Below are positions 59,188 to 64,000 of a stretch of DNA of 64,000 bases, piece by piece. The stretch is taken from assembly GCF_022682495.2 (NCBI RefSeq), contig NC_071388.1:14495171-14559170 (forward strand), read 5' to 3'. The DNA comes from Desmodus rotundus (taxonomy: Eukaryota; Chordata; Mammalia; Chiroptera; Phyllostomidae). Both the position numbers and the translations under genes were made by a program. The notes below the pieces were generated by a model, which had not been told where the DNA came from, ran no database searches, and was given only the letters and a program-made list of their open reading frames with translations. Numbering within the stretch: position 1 is the first letter of the stretch; each line of letters begins with the position of its first letter.

Positions 59188-59979
59188 TTAGTTATTTTAT
59201 TGTTGTTCAGTTACAGTCGTCCCACTGTTCTCCCCTATCCTGCCCCTCCCACTCCCACAGTCAGTCCTTCCCCATTGTCTGTGCCCATGAGTCCTCTATT
59301 CGTGGGCCTTGACTTGCCCCTCCCCTTCTTTCCCCTGTTATCCCCCGCTCTCCTCCCCTCTGATCACTGTTAGTTTGTTCTTTATTTCCATGTCTTTGGT
59401 TATTTTTTGCCAATTTGTTTATTTTGTTGATTAGGTTCCACTTACATGTGAGATCATATGGTATTTGCCTCTCATGGCCTGGTTTATTTCACTTAGCGTA
59501 ATGCTCTCAAGTTCCATCTATGTTGTAGCAAAGGGTAGGAGATCCTTGTTTCTGCTGCATAGAATTCCATTGTGTGAATGTACCACAGTTTTCTGATCCA
59601 CTCATTTACCGATGGGCACTTAGGGTGCTTTCAGCACTTGGCTATTGTAAATTGCATTGCTATAAACATTGGGGTGCATAGGTTCTTTTGAATTGGTGAT
59701 TCATGATTCTTAGGATATAATACCAGATGTGGAATTGCCGGGTCAAAAGGCAGTTCTGTTTTCAGTTTTTTGAGGAAATTCCATACTGTTTTCCACAGTG
59801 GCTGCACCAGTCTGCATTCCCACCAACAGTGTACCAGGGTTCCCTTTTGTCCACAACCTTGCCAGCACTTGTTTGTTGATTTGGTTATGATGGCTGTTCT
59901 GACCCGTGTGAAGTGGTATCTCATTGTGGTTTTAATTTGCATCTCTCCGATGGCCAGTGATATTGATCATTATTTGATG
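59188..59979 (-). pseudogene. L1 ORF2 C-terminal region plus 3' UTR, antisense
   Basis: The minus-strand frame at 59942-59631 (104 codons) is ORF2p C-terminal sequence with the conserved Cys-rich motif intact: CWQGC, then H and C in VHCWWEC (CX3CX7HX4C at about residues 26, 30, 38 and 43). [12 protein letters not shown] and PFDPAIP follow. Stops then interrupt the end of ORF2, and the 3' UTR runs to 59188. A partial target duplication 'taacatt' occurs at 59180-59186 and 59980-59986. The few bases to the left (59155-59185) resemble an older antisense L1 tail. Confidence 0.9.
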
Positions 59980-60177
59980 TAACATTTGATTATAAGTTAA
60001 TATAGATTTGTGGATCTTGTTCTTGCCTATTATCATCTGGGGTTTTTAATGAATTTTTATTGTAGTTATATAAAATACTTATTTTATTGTACATAAATGT
60101 ATCATAGTTCTATATTTATAAATACCAATCTCTAGAAAAATAGTTGTTGAATAAATATTTCCTCATTAACATAAATG

Positions 60178-60448
60178 AGGGTTATCAACAGGGGAGTGGG
60201 AGGGGGAGGGGGAGAAAGGTACAGAGAATAAGTAGCATAAATGATAGGTGGAAAATAGACGGGGGGAGGGTAAGAATAGTGTAGGAAATGTAGAAGCCAA
60301 AGAACTTATAAGTATGACCCATGGACATGAACTATAGGGGGGGAATGTGGGAGGGAGGGGGTGGGCAGGATGGAGTGGAGTGGGGGGGGAATGGGACAAC
60401 TGTAATAGCATAATCAATAAATACATTTAAAAAATAAAAAAATAAAAA
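60178..60448 (+). mobile_element. L1/HAL1-type 3' end, strongly 5'-truncated
   Basis: The 271-bp copy starts in the 3' UTR ('ggttatcaacaggggagtgg'), includes G-runs, 'aagccaaagaacttataagt' and 'aactgtaatagcataatcaa', and ends in an A-rich tail. It is the same 3' UTR as in the half-L1 at 48476-50376. A 10-bp target duplication 'aacataaatg' flanks it (60168-60177 and 60449-60458). The antisense 86-codon frame is a shadow. Confidence 0.92.
60195..60400 (+). repeat. G-run clusters with G-quadruplex potential
   Basis: Two clusters satisfy four G-runs of at least three with short loops: about 60192-60214 ('gggagtgggagggggagg') and about 60337-60371 (a run of seven or more G, then 'aatgtgggagggaggggg'). 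L1 3' UTRs are known for conserved G-rich polypurine tracts. Confidence 0.7.
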
Positions 60449-60458
60449 AACATAAATG

Positions 60459-61497
60459 CTTCAATTTTTATTATTTTCATTCAGTTTTGAATAATAAGCT
60501 GCAGTCTTTTCAAATATCAAATAAAACAAAAAAGTCAATACTTATTGATGATGTTAGCCCAAATATACATTTGCTTGCATTTTGTTGACTAAATTTCAAT
60601 GTACCTATTTTGATAATCTCCACTTGTATTTGCTCTTGTAAATAATAATATAATAAGTAATCATTGATGTCCCCTTATAGTAAGCTAATTTAGCACACAT
60701 ATCTCAAAATGTATCTTTCTCTGCCCTTTACATATTGTTTTAAAGTATATTATTTTGAAAATGTAGTTAAATAAAGTAATTTAATAGTGGACACCTTATT
60801 TCATGTAAAATAATAAATACTTTTCCTTTAGTTTTAACTTGGTAACTGTTATGATATTTTAAAATTGATGACTCATCATTTTCCACAAATAGTAGTTGAG
60901 ATGTAAGAGAGACTGCACTATTAGAATTCAATACACATAAGCACACTAACACACATAATTGCTGGCACCAACCACCCTCCATTTAGCTGGCCCGTGTTAG
61001 GCTCCTAGGAAGATGCAGTGCACGAAATGGGATCTTTAAAGTGAGACTTGAGAGCCATCAGACTATAGCATATGTAGAGCATCTCTGAAGATCAAGTGCA
61101 AAATACAATCTGCTGGTTTGGCTCGCATTTTTTTATTGTCATTTCAGCCCCAATCAAAAACATATGATATAAATCAAAAACATTTCAAAGGCTCTTTGCC
61201 TATACTGCATCAAATAGAACTCCTTGCAAGCAGAAATGATTTCTGATATGACAATAATCACAAATAAGTATTTAGTGCAAAAAAGAGATGCAAAAACAAC
61301 AAATCTTCAAAGCTACTACTAATTCATTAGGAGTCTAAGTCTGAAGAAAAAAGTATTATTTCTCTTAAGAAATCCAGTTTGGCTGAAGTAAGCTAAAAAA
61401 TACTTTGTTTTATAGACAAAACCAATTTGCATTCTATCAAATACACATGCTGGGTCAAATTCACTCATTATGGAAAGTATCTGACGTTGGCAATGTT
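60459..61497. other. no gene; AT-rich
   Basis: No gene or repeat recognised. Confidence 0.5.
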
Positions 61498-61705
61498 TAA
61501 AGGACATCTATACAATCCGGAGTCACTCTAGACAATATGACTGGCCATAAAAATTTGCAGTGTCTCAGGAAAGCATTTTGGGAGCATCTTCATTTGAATG
61601 AGGTCTGTATTCATTTAGAAATATGTAAAGGACTTCTATAAAAGCCAATGCCACTCTGAACAATGAGTTTGCCTAACAATTTTTCAATTCCAGTTTTGGG
61701 AGTTG
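61498..61705 (+). repeat. diverged direct duplication, period about 120-128 bp
   Basis: Copy 1 (61498-61590) 'taaaggacatctatacaatc', 'cactctagacaatatgactg', 'cattttgggag' is repeated in copy 2 (61626-61705) as 'taaaggacttctataaaagc', 'cactctgaacaatgagtttg', 'cagttttgggag'. The offset falls from 128 to 118 bp because of indels. The repeated sequence is not one that I recognise. Confidence 0.65.
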
Positions 61706-63459
61706 GACTGTGCCCCACATCACTATAATTACCAGATTATGAGAAAAATATTAACTTTGGAAACCAGTGCAGAATGGGACAAATGACAAGGTCAATGCAT
61801 ACGTGAGTATTTACATTGATGATGTATATACATGCCTATACACACATACACACACACCTAAAATAAATTCAGAGCAGAGGTATGCACATCAATTCTGTAG
61901 GAACCGTCTCATGAAATTTGCTTCTGTACGTAGTATTTACTGTGATATTTCAGAAATTTAGAAAGGGAAACAGATAACAACAAAAACAGAATTAACAACA
62001 AGAAAGTGAAAACAAGGGAAGACATTCTCTTTTCTTTTCAGAAACCGGTTACTGGAAATTTGTAGTCTCTATCTTAAATTTAGGTATGCTCATTTCCTAC
62101 CAGGTTGATAATTGTTGTAGTGTCTGGCACTCGACATTTTATTTTGTACATAAAAATCAATTTTTATTAACTATAAAAATTCATTTATTTACTAGAGTTC
62201 TTGATGATCTACATATCCAACCTGTCTTGTATAATCAACTTCTCCACTGATCACTAAATAATTAATAACATTGATTTTTCACAGCATCTATAGGGCCCAC
62301 ACGACATGTAATTACATTGGGCAGGTAGCTCACGTGGTAAAAGCAAAGTTGTCATACAGACGCCTGGCTGCAACTCAGCCAGTGCGCTCAGTTAGGATTT
62401 TCTGCAACCTGACCTACAGTGTGGCTCCTGTTTCTGGAGTCTTCTCACTTGAAAGCCATGTCAAAGAGATTTAAGACGGAGGCGCATGAGGCCATGGTAG
62501 CTGCTCTTTGAACGGTTAATTCCTACTGATGAATTTATAAATCTCAGAGGTCACTCGGAAATGTGATCCCTGGGCCAAATGTGCAACTTAAAACTTCCCC
62601 AAGGTACTTGACAGGAGTTTGATCCCATTTCTGTCTTTTAAATTATTTATAGCCCAAAATAGTAAATAAACATGTAATAATGTTATTTTACTACCTAATG
62701 TATTAGCCTTTTACAATTTCTATTACAAAGTCCCTAAAGTTAGGAAGTCTTTTTATAACTCAGAATAAGAAATTCACTTAAATTGTCACACAGATTGAAC
62801 TGTTTACATTTTTTAAATAGCACTTTTAAATGTAATACTTAGCTTTGTTGTGTATGGGCAGACTTCAAGTGCTGTATTTGTCTTGCGTTGTCAACAGATG
62901 ACCCCCCTGCAATGCTGCTGCACCACTGCATGCAGAGCTCACCCCTCCATTACTATTCTACCTAAAAAGAAACACACTAAGTAACCCCAAGATATTAAAT
63001 GGGTTTTTCCATTTATGTGACTATATAATTTAAACTTAGGTTCAGGGTAGAGATCAGACATGTCACCTTTCTGTTTTGGCAGAGGAAAAAAGGTAAAGAA
63101 GTGGAACTTTTTCTTTCTTTTTTCTTCTTTTTTAACACTGGATGTTTGCTGGCTTGGTAGGGCATGACGTAGGCAGAGTCATGAACTGCAATTTTAGACC
63201 AGAAAATCTAGACTTCTCCTGAATCTTCTAACCAGATTCTTGAATCTGATTGGATAAATCTGGCTGTATAAAAAGAGGAGTTCTCATAATCCAAACCTAA
63301 AGATAATTTTGACTTCAGGTTTAAAAGCAGAACCTAGGTTAAATCTGACTTGGAGTAATTAAATTTGGAGTTTTATTTGGTATATTGCCTCCATTCATCC
63401 CATTCATTCCTTCAATCAAAATGTAGAATAAATAAGTTTAAATCATTATGTTTTCCCAT
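61706..63459. other. no gene; unassigned
   Basis: A CA-rich patch at 61838-61858. A GC-richer stretch at 62290-62600 with a 67-codon frame that has no domain. A T/C-rich tract at 63105-63135. Nothing further supported. Confidence 0.45.
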
Positions 63460-63560
63460 TAAAAAATTATTGTAGTTCAGTTACATCTGTCCCATGTTTG
63501 TCCCCATTGCTCAGCCCTACCCTGCCCCCCCCACAGTCAAATCCTCCCCATTGTCCTCAA
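63460..63560 (-). mobile_element. L1 3' tip, about 100 bp, antisense
   Basis: 'attattgtagttcagttaca', 'ctgtcccatgtttgtcccca' and 'cacagtcaaatcctccccat' match the 3' end of the L1 copy at 59188-59979 in the same orientation. Extremely 5'-truncated; no target duplication seen. Confidence 0.75.
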
Positions 63561-64000
63561 ATTGAAGTACTGTAATTCAATTATTCATTATCATAACTGT
63601 GCATTTTGTGCATTTCTTATTATCAAATGGAATTCATGAGTTTTGTGCTAAAAGATAATACATATTTAATTATAGTCCCCGGTATGGTTATTTATTTATT
63701 TTCTTACAACAGCAATACAAACTAAATTTTAATTTATAAAATCTACATAAAGTTTTAATTTATAGAATTGTTTTGTATTTGACAGCTATAAATATATATT
63801 TCACTATTCCTTATTAAAAATGGAACAGACTTATTTTAATTTTTTCTACAAGGTTTAATCTACAAGTAGATAGAGCCACAGATAAACTGTCTTCATTTAT
63901 ATACAATTAAAAAATATTTAACCATATTTTCGGGGTTTAGGTTGTTTTGCAATTAACCATCCATTTTTTGTTTTCTTGGTTTCTGAGCCACTGACTCACT
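63561..64000. other. no gene; AT-rich
   Basis: Nothing recognised up to the window edge. Confidence 0.5.

Noticed and set aside
59631..59942. Intact L1 reverse transcriptase gene
   Set aside because: Only the Cys-rich C-terminal 104 codons are open; reverse-transcriptase and endonuclease domains are absent.
62310..62360. tRNA-like words 'gtagctcacgtggtaaaagc'
   Set aside because: No matching B box or stems downstream; similarity limited to an A-box-like word.

Overview
The window is nuclear DNA of a placental mammal, almost certainly a microbat of the Yangochiroptera. The base composition is AT-rich. The repeats are mammalian: L1 LINEs of several ages, MIR, MaLR/MLT LTRs, ERVL and hAT-Charlie relics. 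The tRNA-derived SINEs match the bat VES family (a head of the type 'ctggctggtgtggctcagtgg', a B box, a CT-rich tail). The VES subtype resembles what I remember from phyllostomid/mormoopid bats rather than vespertilionids, but that is a weak inference. No protein-coding gene, exon series, rRNA, functional tRNA or CRISPR array can be supported. The reading frames of 60-194 codons are chance or lie inside transposable elements, so I read the window as intergenic or deep intronic.

Layout. 0-9 kb: an old L1 ORF1 relic, a 391-bp solo LTR (2239-2629), an antisense MaLR LTR, a possible LTR near 7.2-7.6 kb and a MaLR/ERVL internal relic at 8.2-8.6 kb. 9-18 kb: a Charlie-type relic, an MLT1 LTR split by a hAT element, an MLT2 LTR with a long CT microsatellite, further antisense MaLR pieces and a mariner-type MITE. 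18-24 kb: a MIR, a decayed ERV pol-like stretch, a small LTR and an internally deleted mariner. 24-29 kb: an old L1 tail carrying a younger L1 tail, inverted L1 pieces and an old VES copy. 29-38 kb: an AT-rich desert with two VES SINEs, L1 pieces and an MLT1 LTR. 38-47 kb: mostly unique sequence with a VES head, a MIR, a TATA-bearing minus-strand LTR and an old repeat of a type that recurs at 51.5 kb. 48-50.4 kb: the best-preserved element, a full-structure ORF1-only ('half-L1', HAL1-like) retrotransposon with target-site duplications. 52-60.5 kb: a promoter-like segment, a Charlie end, a 1.4-kb old L1, then a cluster of bat L1 3' ends in alternating orientation. 60.5-64 kb: mostly unique, with one diverged direct repeat.

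The sequence records successive transposition rather than cooperating genes: old mammalian repeats, then mariner and hAT DNA transposons, then L1 and VES copies that still have clear target-site duplications. The most notable item is the ORF1-only L1 at 48476-50376. Family names come from pattern recognition without database searches, and many element ends are approximate.
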